34,861 nucleotides of DNA from a virus: IMG/VR virus record IMGVR_UViG_3300047376_000522, positions 1 through 34,861 of that record. One strand, 5' to 3'. The position numbers were made by a program, and so were the translations under genes. Of the stretch, positions 12,819-20,282 are shown in pieces. Position 1 is the first letter of the stretch; each line of letters begins with the position of its first letter. The notes under the pieces are model-generated. The model did no database searches and was not told where the DNA came from. It saw only the letters and a program-made list of their open reading frames with translations.

Positions 12819-13731
12819 CAAGTACGGATATCGTCTCAAGCCCTACCTAGGCCGTGTCCACGGCAAGACAAAGTGGGGCAAAACAATCAACCTCGCACCG
12901 CCTGACGCCCCCATGTCGGAGGTCTGGCGTGCGTATGAGGAGGCGATTGGGGACGACAGGCAGACTGTTGGGTGGCTCCTCGACCTGTACAAGGATAGTG
13001 ACAGGTTTGGGGAGCTGTCTCCCAAGTCCCAGAAGGAATATGCCAGCGCCATCGAGAAGCTCACAGGAGCCCCTGTGGGCAACGATAGGTTTGGCAGTGT
13101 CAGGCTAGACCAAGTGGATAAGCGTTCGATACGGAGCTATCTGGACACGTATCCGAGCCCTGTGGCGGCTAACCGCCATATCGCCGTGCTGAAGTCGGCA
13201 TGGAACTGGGTTCTGGAGCGCCACGAGGTGCCTGACAACCCCTGTATAGGTGTGACGCTTAATCGTGAGAAGGCGAGAGAGCGGTACGTGACGGATCGCG
13301 AGTTTGAGACGGTGCTACGGATGGCGCCGCCACCTATATCCCAGATGATGGAGCTGGCCTACCTGCTGCGTGCGAGGCTCTCGGAGGTGCAAAATTTACG
13401 TGTTTCGGACGTTTCCGACACCCATGTCCGGCTGATACGCCTAAAGGGGTCTGAGGGAGAGCTTACATGCCTCTCAGAGCGCCTCAGAGCCGCTGTGAGC
13501 GACGTTAGGGGCGGAGACTACGTGGTGTATAGGTACTCTAAGAGCGCCTTCAGGAGCGCGTGGAGACGCCTACAAGCGAAGATGCAAAAGGCCGGGATTG
13601 AGTCGTTTGCCTTCCACGACCTCAAGGCCAAGGGCATCAGCGACCATCAGGACAACTTCGGAGGGCACAGAAGCCCCGCGATGCGTAAGACCTACGTGCG
13701 TGATTTGCAAGAAATCCCTGCTACCAGATAG
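12772..13731 (+). CDS. int: Tyrosine-family integrase
   Basis: This is a 319-aa site-specific recombinase that integrates and excises the phage. The N-terminal arm-binding part (about 10-60) is followed by a core-binding SAM-like domain (about 64-155) and the catalytic domain (170-319). Catalytic residues are Arg202 in ARLSEVQNL, Lys225, the H-x-x-R box as His282-Asp-Leu-Lys285 (FHDLKAKGISD), His299 in GGHRS, and nucleophile Tyr308 in KTYVRD. Lys in place of the second Arg matches an integrase subfamily I recall with HDLKAKG, so it need not mean inactivity. attP begins just after the stop codon. Confidence 0.88.
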   Translation: MANQQKRKLPPYVLADKYGYRLKPYLGRVHGKTKWGKTINLAPPDAPMSEVWRAYEEAIGDDRQTVGWLLDLYKDSDRFGELSPKSQKEYASAIEKLTGAPVGNDRFGSVRLDQVDKRSIRSYLDTYPSPVAANRHIAVLKSAWNWVLERHEVPDNPCIGVTLNREKARERYVTDREFETVLRMAPPPISQMMELAYLLRARLSEVQNLRVSDVSDTHVRLIRLKGSEGELTCLSERLRAAVSDVRGGDYVVYRYSKSAFRSAWRRLQAKMQKAGIESFAFHDLKAKGISDHQDNFGGHRSPAMRKTYVRDLQEIPATR

Positions 13732-13732
13732 C

Positions 13733-13740
13733 TTCGGGAA
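13733..13740 (+). repeat. Arm-type repeat TTCGGGAA, copy 1
   Basis: This is the first of four exact TTCGGGAA octamers flanking the attP core, one base after the integrase stop codon. The other copies are at 13786-13793 (opposite strand), 13940-13947 and 13952-13959. The clustering is as expected for integrase arm-binding sites. Confidence 0.55.
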
Positions 13741-13779
13741 CAAACCCCGCAAACGCACATAGAATGGTAGTAAACTTTT

Positions 13780-13811
13780 CGATCTTTCCCGAAGGTTTCG
13801 GGGCGAAATCG
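13780..13811. other. Inverted-repeat hairpin in attP
   Basis: CCCGAA (13788-13793) and TTCGGG (13797-13802) form a stem with a three-base loop; outer bases CGAT (13780-13783) and ATCG (13808-13811) extend it. It contains the inverted TTCGGGAA copy. It lies 49 bases downstream of the integrase stop and could also help stop transcription, although no T run follows. Confidence 0.45.
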
Positions 13812-13847
13812 GCACAGGTATTAGCTCTTAGAGCCACGACCCTCCGG

Positions 13848-13892
13848 CTGTTAATCAGTGGGTCGCTGGTTCGAGCCCAGCAGGCGGAGCCA
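13848..13892 (+). other. attP: Phage attachment site core (tRNA-Asn 3' fragment)
   Basis: This segment reads as the 3' half of a tRNA-Asn gene: the anticodon loop CTGTTAA (anticodon GTT) at 13848, a T arm GCTGG-TTCGAGC-CCAGC, the acceptor strand AGGCGGA, the discriminator G, and CCA at 13890-13892. The anticodon stem does not pair properly with the upstream bases and no matching 5' acceptor strand exists, so it is not an intact tRNA. It is the crossover core that would restore the host tRNA-Asn 3' end on integration. Confidence 0.75.
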
Positions 13893-13939
13893 ATATCTAC
13901 GCGGCTTACAGGGACGTAGGCCAGTCGAGAGTAGCCCCT

Positions 13940-13959
13940 TTCGGGAAAAGCTTCGGGAA
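13940..13959 (+). repeat. Arm-type repeats TTCGGGAA, copies 3 and 4
   Basis: Two exact direct copies are spaced 12 bases start to start, nearly one helical turn. They lie between the halves of an inverted repeat, AGTAGCCC (13930-13937) and GGGCTACT (13972-13979), the second of which overlaps the end of the ART-like gene. Confidence 0.55.
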
Positions 13960-13974
13960 AACTATGGAGCAGGG

Positions 13975-15234
13975 CTACTTCTTAGCCCTTTCAGCCTCTG
14001 CAAACAGGGAGTTGAGCAACACCCCTGCACCCGCCGTTCCAGACGCCAGCAGCCCAAGCAGCGGCACGGTGGCGTTGCCCATGATGTTGCTGCCGGTGTA
14101 CTGCGGGTCGTATGCGGCGTTCACAGACCTGATCTGGTTCTCTGAGCCGGGGAACATGACCGTGTGGCGGCCTGCGCCCATCGACGGAAACCTTGAGGGC
14201 GCCAGATCATCTACAACGCCGCTCGCGCCACCTCGCGCCATGACCTGTCCAACCACACCGCCAGCACCAACAATATCACCCTCGGGCGTCTCGGCCGCTG
14301 CAGGCCCGATCTTATCCCTTACGTCCTGCCACGTATCGCCCTCATATATCGACTCGACCTGCGACATATCGGCGTCCATATCATTCCCGACGCCAAACAG
14401 GTTCTGATTGGGGCTGTCGTAGTCCTCCCAATTTAATTCCGTAGCGCGCTCCTCTATCTCGTAGAGCACATCCTCGTCATAATCTTCGTTGACGTACTTG
14501 TCATAGTCATAGCCAAGCTCGTCAGCCGCCTGCGCGTTATAGTTGGGCAGCTCAACCTCGTCTTTTACGTTTAGCAGGCCGTCCTGCTTGACGCGAACGG
14601 GATAGATCACTCCATCGTTGGCACCCTTCACCTGCTTTCTGGCTATCGTGCTCGTCAGGGCCGAGGCCAGCAGATTCTCGGACTGCTCGTTAAGCAAGAA
14701 CTCCGGGTGGTCAGGCATGTACACGCCACCGTGAAAAGAAATCAGCCCAGAGTCGTCAGCCCAGCCTCGGACCTTTGCCATGTCATGCTCGTTTAGTCCG
14801 TACTCGTCCTGAATGTCTAGCAAGGTCTCGTTCAAGTCCTCGCTATATCTAACCCTACCCTTTATCTCATCCTCTATTTGCTCTTTCGTGTTCTCTATTC
14901 GATTGGTGAGGTCTGGGCCTTCCCCTGCGTAGTTGGTGCTGGCGTCCCATGTGTCATTCGTCAGGTACGTGCCCTGACCCCAGTCGTTACCGGGGTTGCC
15001 CTGACCGCTGAACTCGGTGATGTCGTGGGTGCTGCCGTGGTACAGCTCGTCGCCGTAGCCCTGAGCTATACGCCTAGCCTCGACGCTCGCAGGGTCCATA
15101 GGCAGCTCGCCCGTGGCGATGCGATTCGCCACAGACTCAGGGAAGCCCCCGACGCGCACTAGGTCCTCTACCGCACCGGCAATGTCGTCGCCTCTGGCCT
15201 TCCGTATGATGTTAACTAACGATAGCGCGCTCAT
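13975..15234 (-). CDS. ADP-ribosyltransferase-like virion protein
   Basis: This is a 419-aa protein at the end of the virion block. Residues 61-103 match the front of an ADP-ribosyltransferase (ART) fold: ELYHGSTHDI with Tyr65-His66, the Gly-Thr-Tyr-Leu-Thr motif at 88-92 and a YA pair at 102-103. The third ART motif is at 365-370 (ENQIRS), followed by AAYDP as in many phage ART domains. The long Asp/Glu-rich middle separates these. The C-terminus (about 388-407) is hydrophobic (VPLLGLLASGTAGAGVLL), suggesting membrane insertion. Encoded with ejection proteins, it may be injected to modify host proteins, as T4 Alt does; that is inference. Confidence 0.65.
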   Translation of the reverse strand: MSALSLVNIIRKARGDDIAGAVEDLVRVGGFPESVANRIATGELPMDPASVEARRIAQGYGDELYHGSTHDITEFSGQGNPGNDWGQGTYLTNDTWDASTNYAGEGPDLTNRIENTKEQIEDEIKGRVRYSEDLNETLLDIQDEYGLNEHDMAKVRGWADDSGLISFHGGVYMPDHPEFLLNEQSENLLASALTSTIARKQVKGANDGVIYPVRVKQDGLLNVKDEVELPNYNAQAADELGYDYDKYVNEDYDEDVLYEIEERATELNWEDYDSPNQNLFGVGNDMDADMSQVESIYEGDTWQDVRDKIGPAAAETPEGDIVGAGGVVGQVMARGGASGVVDDLAPSRFPSMGAGRHTVMFPGSENQIRSVNAAYDPQYTGSNIMGNATVPLLGLLASGTAGAGVLLNSLFAEAERAKK

Positions 15235-16281
15235 CTATTTGGACTCAATGAAGTCAAACAGGGACCGGTGCCCCCTCGGACGGTCATACCATTCTGTGTA
15301 GTCCATCCACGCCGGCTGCTCAGCCCGCTCTCCCGCCTTCAGTCTCCTTCTTAACTCCACGGCGCGTGCCTCTGCCTCTCCGGCGTTCAGGCCGTAGAAG
15401 AACCTAGACAGCTCCTGCTGGTGTGCGTCCGCCGGCCTAGGACTCCCCTCTACTACGTGCGAGTCGAGCTTCTCGGCATCTGTTATGAGCTTGTGCATCA
15501 GGTCTGCCTTGGGGCCCGCCTTTTCTGAGTAGTCGAGGTGCTTTGACAGGAACTCGTCAGGGGTCCACGAGGAGCTTGCCCCGGCAGACATCCCCTCAAA
15601 GTTTTGTATTCCATGCTGCGCCTCGTGCAGCAGGGTTCTGATAAACTCCTCCCTGTCGCCCTCCAGCATGTAGTCCGCGTTCGCCACCATTAAGCCCGAC
15701 TTTGAGCCGGGGTATCGCTTCATTATCGAGGCGGGTATATCAGACGGCGGGACGTATCCAGCAGCAGCACCTCCTATCTCCTCTCCCGTCTGGAATATCA
15801 GCGGCATATCCTTAAAGTCTGGGTAGAGGTTAAACAGGTTGTCGTGCTTTAGCAGCAGGCCAAGCGCGCTGATCATGTCCTCGCCATTGTGCACCTTGTC
15901 CCTAACCATGCCCTGAACGTTTCTATTAAATCTCTTGTCCACCGAGGCGCTGGCGTCGTTAAACTCAAACCTAGGCCGACCGTCTGCGCCGACGAACCAC
16001 CCCTGACGAGAGTTGCCGGCGTCCTTCGACATTAGGTACTGCGCCATCAGGCTCTCATTAGCGTCCTGCAAGTCGTTCGGATTTTTAAAGCTTTTAGGGT
16101 CGATAAAGTCGTCGTAGTATCTGCCCACAGCCGCCATCGCGCCGTCCTTGCTCGCCCCCTTGGCTAACAGGCTCGCAAAGCCAGCATCGGCATCCTCCGA
16201 CTGCGTAGCCGCAGCGCCGCCCACAAGGGCGGGCGCCAGCCACTTCTTAATTATCTGATCTGCTGCAATCTTAGCGGCCAT
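15235..16281 (-). CDS. Zincin-like metallopeptidase domain virion protein (LPD23-like)
   Basis: This is a 348-aa protein with a zinc-protease motif, LLHEAQHGIQNFEG (His219, Glu220, His223), and a downstream GEAEAR (301-306) whose Glu may be the third metal ligand. The flanking pattern (HDNLFNLYPDFKDMPLIF at 146-163, then SGLMVANADYML) agrees with the LPD23-type domain of phage polyvalent proteins. A short Ala-rich hydrophobic N-terminal segment (WLAPALVGGAAA) precedes an acidic DAD motif. The gene directly precedes the ART gene and overlaps the upstream one by 11 bases. Peptidase activity is not proven; a structural role in ejection is possible. Confidence 0.65.
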   Translation of the reverse strand: MAAKIAADQIIKKWLAPALVGGAAATQSEDADAGFASLLAKGASKDGAMAAVGRYYDDFIDPKSFKNPNDLQDANESLMAQYLMSKDAGNSRQGWFVGADGRPRFEFNDASASVDKRFNRNVQGMVRDKVHNGEDMISALGLLLKHDNLFNLYPDFKDMPLIFQTGEEIGGAAAGYVPPSDIPASIMKRYPGSKSGLMVANADYMLEGDREEFIRTLLHEAQHGIQNFEGMSAGASSSWTPDEFLSKHLDYSEKAGPKADLMHKLITDAEKLDSHVVEGSPRPADAHQQELSRFFYGLNAGEAEARAVELRRRLKAGERAEQPAWMDYTEWYDRPRGHRSLFDFIESK

Positions 16282-17272
16282 GATTTAAAAGCCCCTTAAA
16301 TCCTCTTTTAATTCCCGACCCCACGGCGCCCATGCCGATGTAGTCAAGCGGGTTGGTCATGTACTCGGTGGCAATCCCGGCAGCGGCGGCGTCGGTTGGG
16401 TGCCAGCCCCTTTCGAGTGCCCACTGCTCGACCCCGTCCCCGGCAACATCTGCGGGCTGGTTTGAAACCCTGACGCCGGCGTCCCAAGCCTGAGACGGTG
16501 ACTCCCCGGAGAACGCTCCGTACATGCCCCTTCCAACGCCTCTGGCGAACCCTCCAACGCTGTCGTATTGCTCCATCCTCTCTCCTATCTTGCCACCCAT
16601 GTACTGCGCGGGCGCGGTCTGAGACAGGTTGTAAAGGCCCCTAGCGTATGGCGCCAGAGCGTCCCTGTATGTGTCTAGGCTGGTCACCCGGTCCAAGTAG
16701 CTAGGCTGTGGCTCGTAGTCCGACCAAGGCGTAAAGCCCCTCTGCTCTGGAGTCTGGCTCTCTCCCTGCGGGCCAAATGCAGATGGTATCCCCGGCCCCA
16801 GCAATGGCTCTTCCCCTGCGCTGGCGGCCCCTGATCCTGCTACAGCCGCTGCCGCCGCAACAGTGTGCGGCATGGCGTAGCTGCTGTCCCTGCCTACCCT
16901 GCCGTCCCGCCACAGGTTCAGGCCGTCCATCAGATCCTTGTCGACCTTGTCGGGCTCTATCCCATCGAGCAGCATGTCGTAGATGCCTTGGAGCTGGGTC
17001 TTGTAGTGCTCACCTCCGGCACCCTCTACCGCCCGAGATGTCTTCCCTATGTGCTCGTAGTTCGTGTTCTTATGAATCCAGTCGGTGACCGTCCTCTCTG
17101 GAGATATGCCGTTCTGCTTATTCTTGGCGACCAGCTTTCTGAGCTGCGCATAGGGGTGCTGCACACCCTTAACAAACTTCGCAACCGGCATCGCCTCCGC
17201 GTCATCAGACGCAAACAGCCCGCCAAGTGCTGATGCGGCAGCGGCCCCGACTGGCAATAATCCTTTCGGCAT
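16271..17272 (-). CDS. Virion/ejection protein with hydrophobic N-terminus
   Basis: This is a 333-aa protein of unknown function. Residues 1-28 are an Ala/Gly-rich hydrophobic cassette ending in acidic residues (LLPVGAAAASALGGLF, then ASDDAEA). A helical region (about 30-130) precedes a second Ala-rich stretch (TVAAAAAVAGSGAASA), a Pro/Gln linker and a C-terminal helical part rich in Gly and Tyr. GGAGGA overlapping the upstream stop provides the RBS. Membership of the ejection-protein set is inferred from position and composition. Confidence 0.6.
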   Translation of the reverse strand: MPKGLLPVGAAAASALGGLFASDDAEAMPVAKFVKGVQHPYAQLRKLVAKNKQNGISPERTVTDWIHKNTNYEHIGKTSRAVEGAGGEHYKTQLQGIYDMLLDGIEPDKVDKDLMDGLNLWRDGRVGRDSSYAMPHTVAAAAAVAGSGAASAGEEPLLGPGIPSAFGPQGESQTPEQRGFTPWSDYEPQPSYLDRVTSLDTYRDALAPYARGLYNLSQTAPAQYMGGKIGERMEQYDSVGGFARGVGRGMYGAFSGESPSQAWDAGVRVSNQPADVAGDGVEQWALERGWHPTDAAAAGIATEYMTNPLDYIGMGAVGSGIKRGFKGLLNHGR

Positions 17273-18358
17273 CTATTCCTCCATTAACTCTTCGACTAGC
17301 AGCGGCGCCGCAAACAGGCTCGTGCTGCCTGCAGCCAGAACTGCCAGTAGTGCTGGGTTGATGCTCCCGACATCAACGCCACGGTCCTGCAGCTTCTTCA
17401 ATATCTCTGGTGTGATGGTGCCCCTGTAGGGCTTCATCTGCATTGCGCGTATGTCTGCGTCCGCAGGGTTCAGCGGGTCCACGGCGTCGCCTACACGCCT
17501 CTGGTTCTCGCCTATGCGTGCGTCAGGGATGAGGTCAAAGATCGTCATAGGCTGGTCTTCAAGCGTCCCCAAGCCCACTCCCGGCATGTTGTCGGAGTAG
17601 TCGGGGTGCGTGCCGTCGATTATCACAGGCTTGCTGCCGTGCAGCTCGCCCACGTTCATGATTCCAGCGTCTCGCGCATTAGTCTGGCGTGGGTCTGCAA
17701 TAGACAGCCTAGCCTCACCGATGTTCAGGCCGCCACGGTTCCTGAACTGCACATCCATTGCGCTCTTGATTGCCTTGCGGTGCTTGTCGGGCATCGCTTG
17801 GAAGGACCCCACGGCATCTTCGCTATCGAGCCCAGCCCAGCTGTCGTCAATCCCCCTGATGACGGCGTCGAAATGCTTTTTTGTTGCCTTGTCCATGTTG
17901 GACTGTGCGTAGCGGATCATCGTGCCGCCGGTCATGCTGGAGAAGTCACTGCCAGTGGGCGCCATGCGCCACGGTATGAATAGCACATCGTCGCCTTCAG
18001 CCGCGTTCATGTTCTTGGTGACGGCGCCCTTCTGAGAGGCCCACACCTTGCCCGGATTCCAGAACATAAAGTCCTGACCGCCCAGCAGCGGCTGCTCACT
18101 GGCAAGCTCGACACCGTTGATGCTTTGTATAACACCGCCGGCATCGGTCCTGTCGGACATAGAGGTAATGAAGTCGCGACCCTCCAGATCCGACAACTTC
18201 AGCTGCGGAACGTCTGGCTGCGGTGCGTACATCTTCTCGACTATCAGGTCCTGCAGCCTCTGCTGCTCACCAACCCGCTGATCGTACCGGGGGTCGAACT
18301 CGTCGAATGACTGCTTCACATAGTCGAACAGACTCGTGGCTAGTTTCGCCCTGCTCAT
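17273..18358 (-). CDS. Virion/ejection protein, polyvalent-type domain
   Basis: This is a 361-aa protein. The central region (about 50-200) has conserved-looking segments (FITSMSDRTDAGGVIQSING, then QDFMFWNPGKVWASQKGA and FIPWRMAPTGSDFSSM) that recall domains inside large phage polyvalent proteins; I cannot name the family with confidence. A middle part (LHGSKPVIIDGTHPDYS) precedes a C-terminal alanine-rich hydrophobic segment (NPALLAVLAAGSTSLFAAPL) before an acidic tail. It is coupled to the upstream gene (TAATG). It probably travels in the virion. Confidence 0.6.
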   Translation of the reverse strand: MSRAKLATSLFDYVKQSFDEFDPRYDQRVGEQQRLQDLIVEKMYAPQPDVPQLKLSDLEGRDFITSMSDRTDAGGVIQSINGVELASEQPLLGGQDFMFWNPGKVWASQKGAVTKNMNAAEGDDVLFIPWRMAPTGSDFSSMTGGTMIRYAQSNMDKATKKHFDAVIRGIDDSWAGLDSEDAVGSFQAMPDKHRKAIKSAMDVQFRNRGGLNIGEARLSIADPRQTNARDAGIMNVGELHGSKPVIIDGTHPDYSDNMPGVGLGTLEDQPMTIFDLIPDARIGENQRRVGDAVDPLNPADADIRAMQMKPYRGTITPEILKKLQDRGVDVGSINPALLAVLAAGSTSLFAAPLLVEELMEE

Positions 18359-20271
18359 TACTTCATCCCCTCCGTTAGCAGACCAGCCCCGTCCAGAGAC
18401 TTCTTAATCTTGGCAGCATCAGCCGCCATCTTTGCGCCCTGCCCCATCATCGAAAACACTGGTAAGCCGCCGGTCAAGGCTGCCTCGGCGCCGAGCGCGC
18501 CCGCAACTTTTGCGCCACCCAGATCACGAAGCCTTCTTATTAGCTCTCCGGCGGTTCCGGGGTTTACTGCCTGCGGCGGCAGTGACGCGATAGCGTCAGA
18601 CACCTCAACGAGGTCGCGAATGTACTGTGCCTGCTGCGGCCCGAGCATCGTCTCCAGCTTCCCGCTCCGGTCTAAGTCACCCACCTTGCGCTTGAAGGTT
18701 GCAGCCGTCAGCAGAGGCGTACCAGCACCGTCGCTGGTCTGCATCCCGAACGCGCTCTTTCTGATGTCTCGCAGGAACTCCGCCTGCACGCTTCGCCAAG
18801 CGGCCTGACCCTCTGGGGTCGACTCCAGTGTTGCTTTTATCTGCCTAACCTCAGCGTTTGACGAGTTGGCGATCTTCTTTGAGATGTTCTCATCGGCAAC
18901 GCGCGGGGAGTTTGTCTTGCGCTGGTTGGTGTCCAAGTCTCTTGCGACCGGGGAGTTATCAAACTCGTTGTAGTATCGAGAGGCAATGCCGCGCGCGTTA
19001 CTGTACGCAGGCCCCGCATCAACCGAGTCCATTCCACTGTCGATTGCGTTAACGAACAGCCGCCGCTGCCGAGCCTCCTTGGGCACGGTAACGTCGTATG
19101 CGTCGTTTACGAACTGACGGAAGGTCTCCAACGTGTCGGCGTTGGTGGTCTTTAGTGTGCCGTCGTCGTTTATGATGTTGAGCCGCTTTGCCTCTTGGAA
19201 TACGGGCTCGTTCATTGGGTTAATGCCGCGCTTAATCCAAGCCGACTGGAAAATCTCTGTCAGGCCGGCCTCATCAAGAACCTTAGGATCAATGGGCGCA
19301 GACATCTCACCAGCGTCTCTGGCCTCCTGATAGGCGGCATCAACCTCCCGCTTTCTTGATGCCTTGTAGTCGACCAGTGACTGGCGTGCCGCTGCGCCCT
19401 GCTCCTCTAGAGAGCCAAACCGGGGAGCGTTGAGGTCGTCCTCCATCGCGTCAAAGTTCTGGCCAGCGACCACCTGCTGACTGCGGCGGCGGTCAAGCAT
19501 GTCCTTGTTGCCGTCCCTTGCGGCCTCATTCTCGTACTTGATCTGCTCGGAATCGCGGGTAGCCTGACCACGTGTTAGACCGGAGTCGCCCTCAAAAGGT
19601 ATAGGCAGCCCCTGAGACGTTGTAATACGCTCTCTGGCCTTGTCTGTCTCGGCAGCACCCATAGACCTATTGTTAGCAGGCGGAGCTGTAGCGCGCCTGT
19701 AAGCCTCCTGAGCTCCCCTCACGGGTGCAGTTGCCACGTTCTGCGTCTGTCGTAGCGCCTCTCTGGCGACTACTGGCGCACCCTGACTGACGCCCATCAT
19801 ACTTCGGGCGGGGGCAAGCGGAGATCCCGGTATCACGGCCAGCGGCTCAAGTATGCGTGCGTCTTGATCGAAGTCGGCAACCGCCTCAACAGCGGGTCTA
19901 ATTGCCTCCGATGCAGAGTCAAGAACCGCCTGACCGCCGTCAGTATAGGCATCGCCCTTAGAGAACTGATCGGTGACCTCCCCCATCGTCCTGCGGACGG
20001 TGCGAACGCCTTCCTGAGTGCCATAGGTGCCCTCGTCAACGGCGTTGTATAGGCCCTTTGCCAGACCATAGGTTGACCCAGCAATAGTGCCACCCATGTT
20101 GGACAGCACCGTGCCGGCTGCATCGGAGTAGGCGCGGAATGTGTCCATCACGCCCATGTCCCTGCCGCCGCCGGAACTCTTCAGCTCCGCTGCTAACACC
20201 CTAGCCGCATCCGTGTCGCCGGCTAGGTGGGCATTACGCAGAGCCTCCTCCAGTTGTCGTTGTGAAGCCAT
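18358..20271 (-). CDS. Large internal virion / DNA-ejection protein
   Basis: This is a 637-aa protein, the longest of the ejection set. The N-terminus (MASQRQLEEALRNAHLAGDT) has the small helical unit found at the start of many phage internal virion proteins. The middle is helical, with charged Arg/Glu repeats and an extended domain around 270-520, and the end has an Ala/Gly-rich hydrophobic stretch (GGAKVAGALGAEAALTGG). ATG 20271 is used rather than the TTG one codon upstream. No lysozyme or transglycosylase motif is visible, so cell-wall cleavage would need another protein. Confidence 0.65.
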   Translation of the reverse strand: MASQRQLEEALRNAHLAGDTDAARVLAAELKSSGGGRDMGVMDTFRAYSDAAGTVLSNMGGTIAGSTYGLAKGLYNAVDEGTYGTQEGVRTVRRTMGEVTDQFSKGDAYTDGGQAVLDSASEAIRPAVEAVADFDQDARILEPLAVIPGSPLAPARSMMGVSQGAPVVAREALRQTQNVATAPVRGAQEAYRRATAPPANNRSMGAAETDKARERITTSQGLPIPFEGDSGLTRGQATRDSEQIKYENEAARDGNKDMLDRRRSQQVVAGQNFDAMEDDLNAPRFGSLEEQGAAARQSLVDYKASRKREVDAAYQEARDAGEMSAPIDPKVLDEAGLTEIFQSAWIKRGINPMNEPVFQEAKRLNIINDDGTLKTTNADTLETFRQFVNDAYDVTVPKEARQRRLFVNAIDSGMDSVDAGPAYSNARGIASRYYNEFDNSPVARDLDTNQRKTNSPRVADENISKKIANSSNAEVRQIKATLESTPEGQAAWRSVQAEFLRDIRKSAFGMQTSDGAGTPLLTAATFKRKVGDLDRSGKLETMLGPQQAQYIRDLVEVSDAIASLPPQAVNPGTAGELIRRLRDLGGAKVAGALGAEAALTGGLPVFSMMGQGAKMAADAAKIKKSLDGAGLLTEGMK

Positions 20272-20282
20272 CAAATACTCCG

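Noticed and set aside
13810-13892. Complete tRNA-Asn gene
   Set aside because: The T arm, anticodon loop and CCA end are present, but the 5' acceptor strand does not match AGGCGGA, the D arm is shortened, and the anticodon stem fails to pair. It is an attP fragment.
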